Assembly: GCA_003280575.1 (NCBI GenBank)
Contig: QCEN01000008.1
Span: 1-64,000 of the forward strand
Direction of reading: 5' to 3'
Source: Prochlorococcus sp. AG-355-P07
Lineage (GTDB): Bacteria; Cyanobacteriota; Cyanobacteriia; PCC-6307; Cyanobiaceae
DNA: 64,000 nucleotides
Position 1 is the stretch's first letter. Each line of letters opens with the position of its first letter. The translations under genes were made by a program, and so were the position numbers. The notes beneath the pieces are model-generated. The model saw only the letters and a program-made list of their open reading frames with translations. It had not been told where the DNA came from and did no database searches. Of this stretch, positions 62,768-64,000 are shown piece after piece.

Positions 62768-64000
62768 AGTAAAAAGTATCTTTGAGCCATTGGGACTTCA
62801 TCAAGAGGTTCACAAGTAAGTAGTTCCCCATCAGAAAAAACTTCATAAGTTTGAGGATCAACTGAAATATTCGGTAGCAAACTATTAAGTTTTAAGTGTG
62901 ATTTATTTATATTTCTGGTATTTTCTACGGCAATACATTTCTTCTGTAATCCTAATTTATTTGGAATATTTTGGTCAATTGAATTTTTACTTAAAAAGGT
63001 AAAAGAACTCTTAATTAAAGATTGACCGAAACTTGCAAACATAGGACGACCATGTACAGGCCCTGGAGTAGGAATTGAAGCATTTGCATCACCCATTTGG
63101 GACCAAACTATAGATCCTCCCTTAACAACTAATTCAGGCTTTACTGCAAAAAAGGAAGGTTTCCACAATACCAAATCCGCAATTTTACCTTTTTCTATAG
63201 ACCCAACATATTTATCTATACCATGAGCTATTGCAGGATTAATTGTGACTTTAGAAATATATCTCTTTACTCTGTAATTATCGTTTCTATCAGAATCCTG
63301 CGATAGCGGCCCTCTTTGAACTTTCATTTTATGAGCGGTTTGAAAAGTTCTTGTAATTACTTCACCAACTCTACCCATAGCTTGAGAATCACTAGCAATA
63401 ATTGAAAAGGCACCTACATCATGCAAAATATCCTCAGCTGCAATAGTCTCTCTTCTGATCCTTGATTCAGCAAATGCAATATCTTCTGGGATTTTTGAAT
63501 CTAAATGATGACAGACCATTAACATGTCAAGATGTTCTTCTAATGTATTCCTCGTATAAGGTCTTGTTGGATTGGTACTACTAGGAAGTACATTCTTTTC
63601 TCCACAAATTTTAATAATGTCTGGAGCATGACCTCCACCTGCTCCTTCGGTATGAAAAGTATGAATAGTTCTTCCTGCAATAGCGTTGATGGTATCTTCA
63701 ACAAAGCCTGACTCATTCAACGTATCAGTATGAATACATACTTGTACGTCAAACTTATCTGCAACATTAAGGCAAGAATTTATGGTGGATGGGGTAGTTC
63801 CCCAATCCTCATGAAGCTTCAATCCACATGCACCAGCTTCAACTTGATCAATAAGATTGCTCTCATTTGTTGAGTTTCCTTTTCCAAAAAAACCTAAATT
63901 CATGGGGAATGCTTCTGCAGATTGAAGCATTCTTGTAATATGAAAAGAACCCGGAGTACATGTAGTGGCATTTGTGCCAGTTGCAGGACCAGTTCCTCCT
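62764..64000 (-). CDS. ureC: Urease alpha subunit UreC (5' part beyond right edge)
   Basis: The reading frame continues through the right edge, so about the last 412 of some 570 residues are visible. Ni-site motifs include the carbamylated lysine segment [42 protein letters not shown] and, for the active-site flap, MVCHHLD. The upstream part reads [14 protein letters not shown] as in other ureases. Urease hydrolyses urea to ammonia and carbonate. Because the start lies outside, the rest of the urease cluster is expected beyond 64000. The ORF at the in-frame ATG (63930) is internal, not a start. Confidence 0.96.
   Translation of the reverse strand, partial: GGTGPATGTNATTCTPGSFHITRMLQSAEAFPMNLGFFGKGNSTNESNLIDQVEAGACGLKLHEDWGTTPSTINSCLNVADKFDVQVCIHTDTLNESGFVEDTINAIAGRTIHTFHTEGAGGGHAPDIIKICGEKNVLPSSTNPTRPYTRNTLEEHLDMLMVCHHLDSKIPEDIAFAESRIRRETIAAEDILHDVGAFSIIASDSQAMGRVGEVITRTFQTAHKMKVQRGPLSQDSDRNDNYRVKRYISKVTINPAIAHGIDKYVGSIEKGKIADLVLWKPSFFAVKPELVVKGGSIVWSQMGDANASIPTPGPVHGRPMFASFGQSLIKSSFTFLSKNSIDQNIPNKLGLQKKCIAVENTRNINKSHLKLNSLLPNISVDPQTYEVFSDGELLTCEPLDEVPMAQRYFLL

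Noticed and set aside
1-64000. CRISPR arrays, IS elements, prophage or genomic island
   Set aside because: No regular spaced repeats, transposase, integrase or phage structural genes are visible, and base composition appears uniform.

Overview
The window comes from a small, very AT-rich cyanobacterial genome (about 30% GC by eye, not computed), most likely a high-light-type marine Prochlorococcus. PsaK, Psb28, a Gun4-domain protein, a PAM68-family assembly factor, an NtcA-type glnA promoter, several cyanobacterial DUF families, tightly packed genes, frequent TTG/GTG starts and a urease gene at the right edge all fit. I see no insertion sequence, prophage, CRISPR array or rRNA gene. Almost all of the sequence is accounted for, and intergenic gaps rarely exceed 200 bp.

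Layout. 0-9 kb: a J-domain protein (cut by the left edge) overlaps dnaK; then tRNA-Ser(GGA), a 2Fe-2S ferredoxin, an inositol-monophosphatase-family enzyme, hisZ, htpG, rpmB, a secreted peroxiredoxin, a DUF2499/DUF3593 membrane pair and psaK. 9-25.5 kb: dxs, ilvA, scpB, a YggT protein, a MazG-like enzyme, pyk, an ABC permease, bioY, lspA, a membrane GTPase, a PLP decarboxylase, tadA, an alanine-glyoxylate-type aminotransferase, glnA with its regulatory region, and a methyltransferase. 25.5-35.5 kb: an RsbW-like kinase, gun4, mnmH, psb28, an AI-2E-family transporter, then a long minus-strand series ksgA-ispE-DUF3082-small ORF-pdhB-secD-secF-small ORF.

35.5-43.4 kb: rlmH, a probable SOS operon (LexA-type box, umuD, umuC and a small HEXXH protein), dnaG, an EamA transporter, ruvA, rpsO and a PAM68 protein. 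43.4-53.2 kb, mostly minus strand: an undivided dnaE, gatA, a STAS-mrnC-rlmB cluster, carA and trpD. 53.2-57.9 kb: an ABC exporter, msrA, tRNA-Pro(GGG), uppP and a group of very small, mostly membrane, ORFs.

58-62.8 kb is the most coherent module. It holds glucosyl-3-phosphoglycerate synthase (gpgS), a HAD phosphatase of the GpgP/MpgP type, a GH13 sugar phosphorylase (probably glucosylglycerate phosphorylase) and D-glycerate 3-kinase. Together these would make the compatible solute glucosylglycerate and return its carbon to 3-phosphoglycerate and glucose-1-phosphate. The window ends inside ureC.

Other points of interest are the predicted metalloprotease behind umuDC, perfect inverted repeats at the start of the STAS gene and between gpgS and the phosphorylase gene, an apparently non-ATG/GTG/TTG start for scpB, and a possible one-base frameshift in a small ORF beside tRNA-Pro.
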